Assembly (NCBI GenBank): GCA_012744295.1
Contig: JAAYIB010000119.1
Location: forward strand, 1-12,830
Origin: Acholeplasmataceae bacterium
GTDB taxonomy: Bacteria; Bacillota; Negativicutes; Acidaminococcales; Acidaminococcaceae
Direction: 5' to 3'
DNA length: 12,830 nucleotides
In this document: piece after piece, positions 1-7,337 of the stretch
Layout of the letters: the number at the start of each line of letters is the position of its first letter
Numbering within the stretch: the first letter of the stretch is position 1
The notes under the pieces: generated by a model
The model's database searches: none
What the model was told of the DNA's origin: nothing
What the model saw: the letters and a program-made list of their open reading frames with translations, nothing else
Made by a program: the position numbers and the translations under genes

Positions 1-735
1 GCTTTCGGCGTGGAAAAGGAAGTTCGGGTTACGCGTGAAGATACCTGTGACCATTGCGAGGGAACAGGCGCAGAGTCCGGCAGCGAGTCCGAAGTATGTC
101 CGGACTGTCACGGCACGGGAGAAATACAGTTCACGCAAAACACGATGTTCGGCCAGATGGTTAACGTCAGACCCTGCTCACGCTGCGGCGGTCAGGGGCG
201 CATAATTAAGAATCCCTGCAAGCTGTGCGGCGGCGCCGGCAGATTTAAGAAGGATAAGAAGCTCAAGGTTAAAATACCTGCCGGAGTTGATACAGATTCC
301 CGTCTGCGTGTCTCGGGCGAGGGCGAGGCAGGCCTTCGGGGAGGCAGCCGGGGAGACCTTTACGTCTATCTCTATGTAAAACCACATAAGTTCTTCGAGC
401 GCGAAGGCACGACTGTTTTGTGTGAGGTGCCGATAAACATTGTCCAGGCAACACTGGGAGCTGAAATCAAGGTGCCGACGCTTGACGGCCAGGTCGTCAT
501 GAAGGTGCCGGAAGGCACGCAGCCCGGCAAGATATTGCGCCTGAAAGGCAAAGGCATAGCAAGCCTGCGTAACGGTGCGCGCGGCGACCAATTGGTTACG
601 ATCAAGGTCGTGGTTCCGACAAAGCTTAACGATAAGCAAAAGGATGCATTGAAAAAGTTTGCCGAAATCAGCGGGGACAATATCAATCCCGAGGAAAAAA
701 GCTTTCTGAAAAAAATAGCAGACTTGTTCAAATAA
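1..735 (+). CDS. dnaJ: Chaperone protein DnaJ, C-terminal part (5' end outside window)
   Basis: Hsp40 co-chaperone that delivers unfolded clients to DnaK and stimulates its ATPase in the cytoplasm. The reading frame is open from base 1 (A-F-G-V-E-K), so the J domain and the Gly/Phe linker lie upstream of the window. Visible are the four zinc-finger repeats CDHCEGTG, CPDCHGTG, CSRCGGQG and CKLCGGAG (residues about 16-75 of the 244 seen), which bind two zinc ions. After them come the two client-binding beta domains, with typical stretches such as VKIPAGVD and LRLKGKGI. A GTG at base 10 is internal and not a start. It stops with TAA and is followed after 37 bases by prmA, the usual dnaJ-prmA order of Bacillota, so the two are probably cotranscribed. 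Identification is very secure. Confidence 0.97.
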   Translation, partial: AFGVEKEVRVTREDTCDHCEGTGAESGSESEVCPDCHGTGEIQFTQNTMFGQMVNVRPCSRCGGQGRIIKNPCKLCGGAGRFKKDKKLKVKIPAGVDTDSRLRVSGEGEAGLRGGSRGDLYVYLYVKPHKFFEREGTTVLCEVPINIVQATLGAEIKVPTLDGQVVMKVPEGTQPGKILRLKGKGIASLRNGARGDQLVTIKVVVPTKLNDKQKDALKKFAEISGDNINPEEKSFLKKIADLFK

Positions 736-772
736 GGCCGGGCAAAGGCCGCACACAGACAGGAGCATGCAA

Positions 773-1708
773 ATGCAATGGGTAGAGGTCAGCATTCAAA
801 CCACACATGGCGCAACGGAGGCCGTTGCTGATGTATTCCATTCATTGGGAGCCGGAGGGGTTGTAATCGAAGACCCTCTGCTCCTTAATGAACTGCGCGC
901 ATCGGGTGCCTGGGAGCTTACGGATATTCCGGAGCAGGAAAATACGGAAGTCGTCGTGGTCACTGCCTATTTCCCCGATGACAGCGAGCTGAAGGGCAGA
1001 CTGTCTGCGGTAGAGGATGAAATGACGGCCATCGAAGAAAGAATCGGCGTCTGCCGTTTTGGCAAAACATGCTTCCGGAAGGTTTCGGAGACAGACTGGG
1101 AAAACGAATGGAAACAATTCTTTCATGTCACGCGCATTACGGAAAGCTTAGTCATTAAGCCTTCATGGGAAGAATATGAGGCCGAACCCGGAGATAAGGT
1201 GATTGAACTCGATCCCGGCATGGCTTTCGGTACAGGTACGCATCATACTACGGGCATGTGCATGCGTAGGCTGGAGAAGGTTTTGAAATCAGGCATGTCT
1301 GTGTTTGATATCGGAACGGGCAGCGGCATTCTCGCGATAGCCGCCGCCAAGCTTGGAGCGTCCTGTGTCAAGGCGATTGACATCGACGAGACCGCGGTCA
1401 GGATTGCCACGGACAATGTCAGGAAAAACAATCTATCCCACGTGATTGAAGTTGCCAAAGGCGATCTTTTGCACGCGACCGAAGGCAAGGCTGACATCAT
1501 TATCGCCAACATAATCGCTGACGTAATCGTGATGCTTTTGCCGGATATTCTGTCAAGATTAAACAAGGAAGGCGTATTTCTGGCAAGCGGTATTATTTCC
1601 GACCGCCTGGAAGACATCACCGAGACCGCGAAGCAGCACGGACTTTATGTTGAGGCCGTTGATACCCAGGGAGGCTGGGTAGTAATGCAAATGCGCAGGG
1701 AGGAATAG
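773..1708 (+). CDS. prmA: Ribosomal protein L11 methyltransferase
   Basis: S-adenosylmethionine-dependent enzyme that methylates lysines and the N-terminus of ribosomal protein L11. The 311-residue length fits the family (about 290-315). A substrate-recognition N-terminal domain is followed by a Rossmann-fold methyltransferase. The PrmA signature ELDPGMAFGTGTH begins at residue 145, the SAM-binding loop DIGTGSG lies at 179-185, the acidic DIDE follows, and the catalytic-loop motif IANI is at 244-247. Two in-frame ATGs are possible, at 767 and 773. The AGGAG at 761-765 leaves only 1 base to the first but 7 to the second, so 773 (MQWVEV) is preferred. It ends in TAG two bases before the rsmE start, implying translational coupling. 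Confidence 0.96.
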   Translation: MQWVEVSIQTTHGATEAVADVFHSLGAGGVVIEDPLLLNELRASGAWELTDIPEQENTEVVVVTAYFPDDSELKGRLSAVEDEMTAIEERIGVCRFGKTCFRKVSETDWENEWKQFFHVTRITESLVIKPSWEEYEAEPGDKVIELDPGMAFGTGTHHTTGMCMRRLEKVLKSGMSVFDIGTGSGILAIAAAKLGASCVKAIDIDETAVRIATDNVRKNNLSHVIEVAKGDLLHATEGKADIIIANIIADVIVMLLPDILSRLNKEGVFLASGIISDRLEDITETAKQHGLYVEAVDTQGGWVVMQMRREE

Positions 1709-1710
1709 AG

Positions 1711-2445
1711 TTGCATCGGTTTTTTGTTTCGCAGCCTTTTGCCGAAGAAATGGAGATCGGCGGCAAGGATGCGTATCATATAAGCAAGGTGCTCAGAATG
1801 GGAGCGGGAAAGCAGCTTCAGATAGTCAGCAGCGACCGGGTCACGGCCTTGATGGAAATTATGGCCGTGACGGCGGAAGCTGCTTTCGTTCGTCTTGTGC
1901 GGCTCATAGAAAAGAGCAACGAGCCTTCGCTGAGGATTGTTTTGGGACAGGGTCTGGCCAAGGGTGAAAAGATGGATTTGATCGTGCAAAAGGCGGTTGA
2001 GCTTGGCGTAACGCAAATCGTTCCTTTAATCCTTGAGAATTCAGTGGTCAGGCTTGAAGCCGCAAAAGCGTTGAAAAAGGTAGAAAGATGGCAAAAAATT
2101 GCGGAAGAAGCGGCGAAGCAAAGCAAACGTGACATTGTGCCCTTAGTGTCGCAGGTGACGAGCTTGCAGGAATTTGTAGACGGCATTGATTCGGACTTGC
2201 GTTTGCTTGCCTATGAAAAAGAGTCGGGGCGTGGCTTAAAAACGGTTTTGGCGGAAGCCGGCGAGATTCGAAGCGTGGCTCTGATTATCGGGCCCGAAGG
2301 GGGAATTTCCCCCCGGGAACATGACGAAGCCGCCGCCGCAGGTTTTTTGCCGATCAGTCTGGGCAGCCGCGTTTTAAGGACGGAAACCGCCGGCTTGGCG
2401 GCCATTGCTGCAATTCTTTACGAAAAAGGAGACCTGGGAAACTAA
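1711..2445 (+). CDS. rsmE: 16S rRNA (uracil-1498-N3)-methyltransferase
   Basis: Methylates N3 of U1498 in 16S rRNA of the assembled small subunit, using S-adenosylmethionine. The protein has 244 residues, the usual family size. An N-terminal PUA-like RNA-binding part (MHRFFV...HISKVLRM) is followed by a SPOUT/trefoil-knot domain. Family motifs seen are GLAKGEKMD (81-89), EEAAKQSKR (132-140), IIGPEGGIS (192-200) and LGSRVLRTETA (217-227); the last two form the knot that holds the cofactor. The start is TTG at 1711, six bases after the strong AGGGAGGA, and gives the canonical MHRFF N-terminus. No ATG fits. It follows prmA by two bases and precedes mtaB by three, so all three are one tightly coupled operon of translation-modification enzymes. 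Confidence 0.95.
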   Translation: MHRFFVSQPFAEEMEIGGKDAYHISKVLRMGAGKQLQIVSSDRVTALMEIMAVTAEAAFVRLVRLIEKSNEPSLRIVLGQGLAKGEKMDLIVQKAVELGVTQIVPLILENSVVRLEAAKALKKVERWQKIAEEAAKQSKRDIVPLVSQVTSLQEFVDGIDSDLRLLAYEKESGRGLKTVLAEAGEIRSVALIIGPEGGISPREHDEAAAAGFLPISLGSRVLRTETAGLAAIAAILYEKGDLGN

Positions 2446-2448
2446 CAG

Positions 2449-3750
2449 ATGAAAAAAATCGCATTTTATACTTTGGGCTGCAAAGTCAACCAGTCGGATA
2501 CGGCCAGCATGGAAAAACTGTTTCGGCAGGCAGGCTATGGAATTGTCGACTTTGCAGACGAAGCGGACATTTACCTGATCAATACCTGCGTTGTCACAAA
2601 CACGGGACAACGAAAGTCGAGGCAGATTATCAACCGTGCAGCAAAAAGAAATCCGCACGCCTTAATCGTCGTCTCCGGCTGCTATCCCCAGACCGCGGCT
2701 GAGGAAGTAAAGCTTATCGCAGGCGTCGGCTTGATTATTGGCAATCAGGACCGGGCGGGCGTTGTCGGCCTTGTCGAACAAGCCATGGCAAAAGGCAGCG
2801 CGGAAATCCTTGACAATGTAAGGGCTTTAAGTCCGAATACTTGTTTTGAGGAAATGCACGCCGCAAGCGGCTCGGATAAAACGAGGGCGTTTTTGAAGAT
2901 ACAGGAAGGCTGCAACCAGTTTTGCACTTACTGCATCATTCCTTACGCACGCGGGCCGCTGCGTTCGCGTTCGCTTGACAGCATACGCGGGGAAGTCGAG
3001 GCTTTGACGGCGGCGGGCTTCAGGGAAGTAGTGCTGCTTGGCATTCATCTCGGCGCCTATGGTCAGGAAGACAAAGATGGCCCCGCGCTTGCAGAAGCAG
3101 TGAAGGCGGCGCTGTCGATACCAACCTTGCAAAGGCTTCGCCTTGGCTCATTGGAATCGATTGAGGTTTCAGACGAGCTTTTGGATTTGATGGCAGGGGA
3201 CGAGAGACTGCAAAAACAGCTGCACTTACCGCTGCAATCGGGTTCGGATGCTGTTCTGGAGAAAATGCGGCGGCCTTATACGACGAAGGTCTATAAGGAG
3301 CTTCTCGCGAAAATCAGAAAGAAGCTGCCCGACATAGCGATTACAACCGACATCATCGTCGGCTTTCCCGGAGAAACGGAGGCGGACTTCCTGTTAACCA
3401 TGCAGTTTGCGCAAGAGTGTGGTTTCAGCAAGATCCACATCTTCCCCTTTTCACCGAGAAAGGGGACACCGGCTGCCGGCTTTTCCGGCAGCGTGCCGGA
3501 AATTGTGAAGCAGAAAAGGGCGGGAGAACTGGCAGAGGAAGACAGGAAAGGCCACGAGGCATATTGCCGGTCTTTCATAGGCAGGAGCATGTCCGTTCTT
3601 TTTGAACAAAAGGAAGGCGGCTTATGGTCGGGCTTCAGCGGCAACTACCTGAGGGTTTACGCTGCCTCAGACGAGCAGCTCGCCGGGTGCATCCGCGACG
3701 TTGTTGCTGACGAACTCTTTCTTGACGGGTTGAAGGGGACTTTGCTTTAA
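2449..3750 (+). CDS. mtaB: tRNA (t6A37) C2-methylthiotransferase MtaB
   Basis: Radical SAM enzyme that adds a methylthio group to t6A at position 37 of ANN-decoding tRNAs, giving ms2t6A. The protein has 433 residues. The N-terminal UPF0004 domain carries the MtaB-type motif TLGCKVNQ and cysteines C11, C47 and C78 for the auxiliary 4Fe-4S cluster. The radical SAM core has CNQFCTYC (C155, C159, C162), followed by IIPYARGP and later LHLPLQSGS and DIIVGFPGE. The C-terminal part is the TRAM-like RNA-binding region. GCKVNQ rather than GCQMN separates it from MiaB, and RimO is less likely. The start is ATG three bases after the rsmE stop; the nearest AAGGAG (2426-2431) is 17 bases away, so translation probably depends on coupling to rsmE. 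Confidence 0.95.
   Translation: MKKIAFYTLGCKVNQSDTASMEKLFRQAGYGIVDFADEADIYLINTCVVTNTGQRKSRQIINRAAKRNPHALIVVSGCYPQTAAEEVKLIAGVGLIIGNQDRAGVVGLVEQAMAKGSAEILDNVRALSPNTCFEEMHAASGSDKTRAFLKIQEGCNQFCTYCIIPYARGPLRSRSLDSIRGEVEALTAAGFREVVLLGIHLGAYGQEDKDGPALAEAVKAALSIPTLQRLRLGSLESIEVSDELLDLMAGDERLQKQLHLPLQSGSDAVLEKMRRPYTTKVYKELLAKIRKKLPDIAITTDIIVGFPGETEADFLLTMQFAQECGFSKIHIFPFSPRKGTPAAGFSGSVPEIVKQKRAGELAEEDRKGHEAYCRSFIGRSMSVLFEQKEGGLWSGFSGNYLRVYAASDEQLAGCIRDVVADELFLDGLKGTLL
3444..3492 (+). other. Two adjacent perfect hairpins inside mtaB
   Basis: CCCCTTT at 3444-3450 can pair with AAAGGGG at 3459-3465 (7 bp, 8-base loop). Six bases further on, GCTGCCGG at 3472-3479 pairs with CCGGCAGC at 3485-3492 (8 bp, 5-base loop CTTTT). 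Both lie in the coding sequence and neither is followed by a T run, so they are not normal terminators. They may be chance products of codons for Phe-Pro-Phe, Lys-Gly and Gly-Phe-Ser-Gly-Ser. Confidence 0.3.
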
Positions 3751-3828
3751 CAATTATTATTTTCAAGGCTGCAGGATAACAAGTGAAATCATCGAATATT
3801 TTACCAAGTGGAGAAGGGTGGGATAGTT

Positions 3829-4164
3829 GTGGAAGATTGTATTTTTTGCAAAATTATCAAGGGAGAGATACCCGCAAAAAAGGTGTATGAAGACGACGAA
3901 CTCTTGGTAATACATGACGTGGCTCCGGGTGCCCCCTGCCACGTGCTCCTTTTGCCGAAGAAACATATGCGGAATATCATGAAGGCAGATCCGGACGCGG
4001 TGAAATACATAATGGGCAAGGTGGGCGATATAGCGAGGACTCTCGGCGTTGACGAGAGCGGTTTTCGCGTTGTTATCAATACCGGCATCGACGGAGGGCA
4101 AAGCGTAGAGCATTTGCATTTTCATCTTTTGGGAGGCGCCAAGCTTGGTTGGCCGCCTTGTTAG
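3829..4164 (+). CDS. HIT family (HinT-like) purine nucleoside phosphoramidate hydrolase
   Basis: Small cytoplasmic histidine-triad hydrolase. Relatives cleave AMP-lysine and other nucleoside phosphoramidates. The N-terminus DCIFCKI with C4 and C7, together with later histidines, is the typical zinc-site version of the family. GEIPAKKVYEDD and HDVAPGAPCHVLLLPKKH follow, and the triad HLHFH (H95, H97, H99) precedes LLGGAKLGWPP, the standard HinT C-terminus. The preferred start is GTG at 3829, giving 111 residues and placed about 7 bases after AAGGGTGGG. An upstream in-frame GTG at 3808 would add a seven-residue tail that overlaps this ribosome site. It lies 78 bases after mtaB with no clear promoter or terminator between, so it may share the upstream transcript. 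HIT genes next to mtaB and rpsU are common in Bacillota. Confidence 0.93.
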   Translation: MEDCIFCKIIKGEIPAKKVYEDDELLVIHDVAPGAPCHVLLLPKKHMRNIMKADPDAVKYIMGKVGDIARTLGVDESGFRVVINTGIDGGQSVEHLHFHLLGGAKLGWPPC

Positions 4165-4168
4165 CACC

Positions 4169-4198
4169 TTGACAGAAGGCTGTTTTCTAAAGTATAAT
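4169..4198 (+). promoter_or_regulatory. Sigma-A promoter for rpsU-yqeY
   Basis: A perfect -35 TTGACA (4169-4174) and a perfect -10 TATAAT (4193-4198) are separated by 18 bases, starting just after the HIT stop codon. A second -10-like box, TGTAAT, lies at 4206-4211. This is the closest match to consensus in the window and fits the high demand for a ribosomal protein. The region downstream shares sequence blocks with the nfeD promoter. Confidence 0.88.
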
Positions 4199-4258
4199 GA
4201 TACGGTGTAATGAATATATACACTTCCCTAAAGGTAGATGTGGAGGGAGGGATAACCG

Positions 4259-4435
4259 ATGACAGAAATCAAAGTTGGCAAAACAGAGACGCTTGACAGT
4301 GCGCTTCGTCGCTTTAAAAGAGCTACCCAAAAGGCTGGGGTCCTTTCTGAAGTAAGAAAACGCGAGCATTATGAAAAACCCAGTGTAAAGCGCAAAAAGA
4401 AATCCGAAGCTGCAAGAAAGCGTAAAACGAAATAA
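4259..4435 (+). CDS. rpsU: 30S ribosomal protein S21
   Basis: Small basic protein of the 30S subunit, located near the 3' end of 16S rRNA and helping initiation. The frame encodes 58 residues starting MTEIKVGKTETLDSALRRFK. It shows the S21 pattern of an N-terminal strand, the LRRFKR helix, KAGVLSEVRKREHYEKPSVK, and a lysine/arginine-rich tail (KRKKKSEAARKRKTK). The length is normal for Bacillota S21. GGAGGGAGG at 4242-4250 sits 8 bases before the ATG, a very strong ribosome site. The gene is driven by the consensus promoter at 4169-4198 and followed after 15 bases by yqeY, the classic rpsU-yqeY pair. Confidence 0.96.
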   Translation: MTEIKVGKTETLDSALRRFKRATQKAGVLSEVRKREHYEKPSVKRKKKSEAARKRKTK

Positions 4436-4450
4436 CTTGGAGGCTTCTGT

Positions 4451-4900
4451 ATGTCTATTAAAGACCTGTTGACAGAAGATATGAAGCAAGCCATGAAGGA
4501 CAAGGAGAGCGGCAAGCTCCGGCTCAGTGTCATTCGCATGGCTAAAGCGAGTATCAAGAACCTCGAAATTGATCAAAAACGGGATTTAACCGATGAGGAA
4601 GTAGTAACCGTTTTGATGAAGGAAGTAAAAATGCGTCAGGACTCTTTGGAAGAGTTTGCCAAGGCAGGCAGAACCGAGCTCGTCGAACAAGCCGAGCAGG
4701 AAATTGCGGTTCTGAAAAAATACCTTCCCGAGCAGCTGAGCAATGAGGAGCTCCGGGAGCTCGTCAAAGCGTCGATTGCCGAAACGGGTGCGGCTGCGGC
4801 CAAAGATATGGGTAAAGTCATGGCGGCGGTTATTCCCAAGACAAAAGGACGCGCTGACGGCAAACGTATCAATGCAATGGTGCGGGAGCTTTTACAGTAG
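4451..4900 (+). CDS. yqeY: GatB/YqeY domain-containing protein
   Basis: Small (149-residue) helical protein of the YqeY family, related to the tail domain of the amidotransferase subunit GatB that contacts tRNA. The stand-alone protein's exact role is not settled; a link to tRNA or translation is inferred from the GatB relation and from its position beside rpsU. Evidence is the N-terminal pattern KDLLTEDMKQAMKDKE, the central LRLSVIRMAKASIKN and LPEQLSNEEL, and the C-terminal signature DMGKVMAAVIPKTKGRADGK before a final helix. The start ATG has TTGGAGG seven bases upstream. It is the last gene of the rpsU transcript, with a terminator 20 bases after its TAG. Confidence 0.93.
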   Translation: MSIKDLLTEDMKQAMKDKESGKLRLSVIRMAKASIKNLEIDQKRDLTDEEVVTVLMKEVKMRQDSLEEFAKAGRTELVEQAEQEIAVLKKYLPEQLSNEELRELVKASIAETGAAAAKDMGKVMAAVIPKTKGRADGKRINAMVRELLQ

Positions 4901-4919
4901 AAGAATTAAGTTAAACATG

Positions 4920-4946
4920 AAGGAGGGTAATTCACCCTCCTTTTTT
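4920..4946 (+). terminator. Rho-independent terminator after yqeY
   Basis: AAGGAGGGT (4920-4928) pairs with ACCCTCCTT (4934-4942) around a five-base loop, a 9-bp stem running into six consecutive T (4941-4946). It closes the rpsU-yqeY unit. Confidence 0.9.
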
Positions 4947-4996
4947 GTTTTCCACGAGGTTTTTTTAATTTGCAGGCAAATCGGGCGCGACTATGT

Positions 4997-5025
4997 TTGC
5001 CGAACAGTATAATACAAAGTATAAT
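4997..5025 (+). promoter_or_regulatory. Promoter for the nfeD-floA operon
   Basis: TTGCCG (4997-5002, 4 of 6 to consensus) is 17 bases from a perfect TATAAT (5020-5025). Another perfect TATAAT lies at 5008-5013 without an equally good -35, so two overlapping start regions are possible. AAAGTATAATGA (5016-5027) and TAATGAATATATA (5022-5034) are both repeated exactly at the rpsU promoter. Confidence 0.72.
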
Positions 5026-5056
5026 GAATATATAAGTACTTTACGGAGGAAATGAG

Positions 5057-5818
5057 ATGCGAAGAATATTTCTTATACTGACATTGTTATTTGTCCTGGC
5101 ACCAATATCGGGATTAGAGGCAGCCGGAGCCTTGCCGCTTGACCTGTATCCCACGCCCGGGGACCTTCTTGGCAAATGGTTTCTCCTGCCGCAAGTCAAG
5201 GCGTTTTTACTTGTTGTGATCATTCTTGGCATGCTGACCGAGGTTAAAACAGCGGGTGCAGGCCTGGCGGGAGGCATTGCGGTAGTTGCGGCTGTCGCTT
5301 TGTTCGGTATCAACTTCGTCAGCGGCACGGGCAGCTGGGTCGAAATACTGCTCTTCGTCGTTGGCGTGGGTTTACTGGTCTTTGAAGTCTTTGTGCCCGG
5401 TTTCGGAGTTTTCGGCATAGCAGGCATCTTGAGCATTCTTGCCAGCTTCTACTTCGTGCTCGGTGCAAACGTCGCCGCCTTAAATTGGCTTGCCGTCAGT
5501 ATTGTCGCGGCACTGGCTATTTTCGCCCTGATCATTAAGTACCTGCCGTCCAATCCTGCCTGGAACCTGTTCGTTCTGAAAGAAAAACAGCAGAACAGCG
5601 AAGGTTATAGCGGAACGCCGGACATGACGAGGTATCTTGGCCTTGAGGGCAAAGCCCTGACCAAGCTGAGACCGGCCGGCATAGCCCTTATTGAAGACGC
5701 AAGAGTAGATGTGGTTACTTCGGGCGAATATATTGAAGCTGGCGCTCAAATATCCGTTTACAAGGTCGAAGGCAACAAGGTTTTTGTTCAGGAGAAAACT
5801 GCGCAAAAACCAATCTAA
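5057..5818 (+). CDS. nfeD: NfeD family membrane protein, short form
   Basis: Membrane protein that accompanies flotillin-like proteins in bacterial membrane microdomains. The 253 residues start with a signal-like segment (RRIFLILTLLFVLAPISGLEA). Several hydrophobic segments follow between about residues 48 and 165, including the typical VFEVFVPGFGVFGIAGI, and then a soluble C-terminal OB-fold domain. That domain shows the NfeD pattern GLEGKALTKLRPAGIALIED, RVDVVTSGEYI and VEGNKVFV. The ClpP-like serine protease domain of long NfeD proteins is missing, so this is the short form. The start ATG is six bases after GGAGGA; an overlapping ATG at 5052 is out of frame. floA follows after 21 bases, the standard pairing, and the OB-fold/flotillin partnership is inferred from that. 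Confidence 0.92.
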   Translation: MRRIFLILTLLFVLAPISGLEAAGALPLDLYPTPGDLLGKWFLLPQVKAFLLVVIILGMLTEVKTAGAGLAGGIAVVAAVALFGINFVSGTGSWVEILLFVVGVGLLVFEVFVPGFGVFGIAGILSILASFYFVLGANVAALNWLAVSIVAALAIFALIIKYLPSNPAWNLFVLKEKQQNSEGYSGTPDMTRYLGLEGKALTKLRPAGIALIEDARVDVVTSGEYIEAGAQISVYKVEGNKVFVQEKTAQKPI

Positions 5819-5839
5819 ATAAAAAAGGAGTTGGATTTA

Positions 5840-6844
5840 ATGCGTTTGGATTTAGTGTTTGGCAGTGGTTTGATTATAATTCTGGCGGTTCTCGGTATAG
5901 CTCTTTTCTTGAATTTCGTGCCGATCGGCCTCTGGATTTCTTCCATGGCGGCCGGCGTGGACGTCGGCATCTTCAACCTGATCGGTATGCGTCTGAGGCG
6001 CGTTCCGGCCTCTCAGATTGTGTTGCCGTTGGTTAAGGCCAACAAGGCCGGTATGCCTGTCAATGTCAATCAGCTTGAAGCGCATTATCTTGCAGGTGGC
6101 AACGTCGACAGGGTAATTGATGCCCTGATTGCGGCGCAGAGGGCTGAGATCCCTCTGACCTTTGAACGTGCTTGCGCGATTGATCTGGCAGGGCGTGACG
6201 TGCTCGAGGCAGTTCAAATGAGCGTCAATCCCAAGGTCATTGAAACGCCGCTTGTATCGGCCGTAGCAAAAAATGGTATCGAGTTGAAGGTAAAGGCGCG
6301 CGTCACGGTACGCGCAAATATTGACCGCCTTGTGGGCGGCGCCGGAGAAGCAACGATCATTGCCCGCGTCGGCGAAGGCATTGTTACCTGTGTCGGTTCT
6401 TCGATTGACCATAGTGAAGTATTGGAGAACCCCGACCACATTTCCAAAACCGTTTTGGAAAAGGGACTTGATGCCGGTACTGCTTTTGAAATTCTGTCGA
6501 TAGATATTGCCGACGTTGACGTCGGCCGCAACATCGGCGCCGAATTAATGACGGATCAGGCTGAGGCGGACAAGCGCATAGCACAGGCAAGAGCAGAGGA
6601 AAGACGTGCGATGGCCGTGGCGAAAGAACAGGAAATGAAGGCTGCCGTGCAGGAAATGCAGGCAAAGGTTGTCGAGGCACAGGCCGAAGTCCCGAAAGCG
6701 CTGGCCAAGGCTTTGGAGAGCGGGAACCTCGGTGTTATGGATTACTACCGCATGAACAACATCATTGCCGATACGAAGATGAGGGAAGGGCTGGGGGAAG
6801 CAGCTCCCGAATATGATCCGCACAAAGTCGATCATACAAAATAA
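5840..6844 (+). CDS. floA: Flotillin-like protein FloA
   Basis: Scaffold protein of functional membrane microdomains in Bacillota, associated with membrane fluidity, secretion and signalling. The 334 residues contain an N-terminal membrane hairpin (LIIILAVLGIALFLNFVPIGLWI, shown as positions about 10-33), then an SPFH/band-7 domain. A Glu/Ala/Gln-rich coiled coil lies at about 230-285. The FloA tail AQAEVPKALAKALESGNLG and MDYYRMNNIIADTKMR matches the family closely. ATG 5840 is chosen over the in-frame TTG 5831 because AAGGAG (5825-5830) is 9 bases before the ATG but abuts the TTG. The gene follows nfeD and precedes an unknown small gene by 17 bases, making a three-gene operon. Confidence 0.95.
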   Translation: MRLDLVFGSGLIIILAVLGIALFLNFVPIGLWISSMAAGVDVGIFNLIGMRLRRVPASQIVLPLVKANKAGMPVNVNQLEAHYLAGGNVDRVIDALIAAQRAEIPLTFERACAIDLAGRDVLEAVQMSVNPKVIETPLVSAVAKNGIELKVKARVTVRANIDRLVGGAGEATIIARVGEGIVTCVGSSIDHSEVLENPDHISKTVLEKGLDAGTAFEILSIDIADVDVGRNIGAELMTDQAEADKRIAQARAEERRAMAVAKEQEMKAAVQEMQAKVVEAQAEVPKALAKALESGNLGVMDYYRMNNIIADTKMREGLGEAAPEYDPHKVDHTK

Positions 6845-6861
6845 GACGGCGGTGAGGAAAA

Positions 6862-7275
6862 ATGGATAATATTTCAGTACTGCTATTCTGGGGCTTTATC
6901 ATGTTCATTCTGCCGCGCATGCTGCGCAGGCAGGAAAAGAAAAAGACGCCGCCGGAGCAGCCGCGGGAGTATCCCCCGCAAAACACAAGACCCGCTAAAC
7001 CGGGCGCCGGTCAAAAAGCCGAAGACTTTTGGCTGACCTGGGGCCTGCCCGAAAGAGAGCCTGAAGAGGGGCCGATGCTTGCAGCGCCAACTGCAGTGCA
7101 GGCAGAGCAGGTAAAAAGCAGGGTATCGCTTAAGAATAAGGCAAAACCTCAAATTGTTTCAGAAAAAAAGAGGGCGGAAACCGCACTGTCACGTGCGGAA
7201 TTGCGCAGGGGCATCTTGCTTGCCGAGATTCTGGGCAAGCCAAGGGCTTTAAAACCCTACGACGGCTCTTTGTAG
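6862..7275 (+). CDS. Hypothetical small membrane-anchored protein downstream of floA
   Basis: Not recognised with confidence. The 137 residues begin with one hydrophobic helix (about 4-20, SVLLFWGFIMFILP) and a basic stop-transfer patch (RMLRRQEKKK), predicting an inside-facing single-pass anchor. A Pro/Arg/Glu-rich, probably disordered linker (about 28-80) follows. The end is a short, conserved-looking motif, LSRAELRRGILLAEILGKPRAL, that resembles a docking or regulatory peptide. The start ATG is a few bases after GGTGAGG, 17 bases after floA, with a terminator 14 bases after its TAG, so it belongs to the nfeD-floA transcript. A role as a FloA/NfeD partner is only inferred from position. Lineage-restricted conservation of the C-terminal motif is likely but could not be checked. 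Confidence 0.8.
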   Translation: MDNISVLLFWGFIMFILPRMLRRQEKKKTPPEQPREYPPQNTRPAKPGAGQKAEDFWLTWGLPEREPEEGPMLAAPTAVQAEQVKSRVSLKNKAKPQIVSEKKRAETALSRAELRRGILLAEILGKPRALKPYDGSL

Positions 7276-7289
7276 TTTTCAGTAAAAAG

Positions 7290-7335
7290 GCACACGGTGA
7301 AGCTTAGTGCAAAAGCTTTCCTCCGTGTGCTTTTT
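7290..7335 (+). terminator. Rho-independent terminator after the nfeD-floA operon
   Basis: GCACACGG (7290-7297) pairs with CCGTGTGC (7323-7330), extended inward by GAAGCTT (7299-7305) against AAGCTTTC (7313-7320) with a small bulge, then TTTTT (7331-7335). A preceding A-run gives partial bidirectional character. Confidence 0.9.
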
Positions 7336-7337
7336 GC

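Noticed and set aside
767..772. Upstream ATG of prmA
   Set aside because: Only one base separates it from AGGAG; the ATG at 773 has the correct seven-base spacing.
178..795. Long antisense reading frame of 205 codons opposite dnaJ, and similar ones opposite floA (5852-6439), ppk2 (10074-10661) and the radical SAM gene (11816-12577)
   Set aside because: Each lies opposite a securely identified gene; their proteins show no recognisable motif, and they have no gap or promoter of their own. They are frame shadows from codon bias.
2299..2313. G/C palindrome GGGGGAATTTCCCCC in rsmE
   Set aside because: It is the codon sequence of the conserved GPEGGIS motif and has no terminator context.
3722..3751. 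Promoter for the HIT gene: TTGACG, 18 bases, TTTAAC
   Set aside because: The -10 lacks the two most conserved bases and the element sits in the mtaB coding end; the match could easily be chance.
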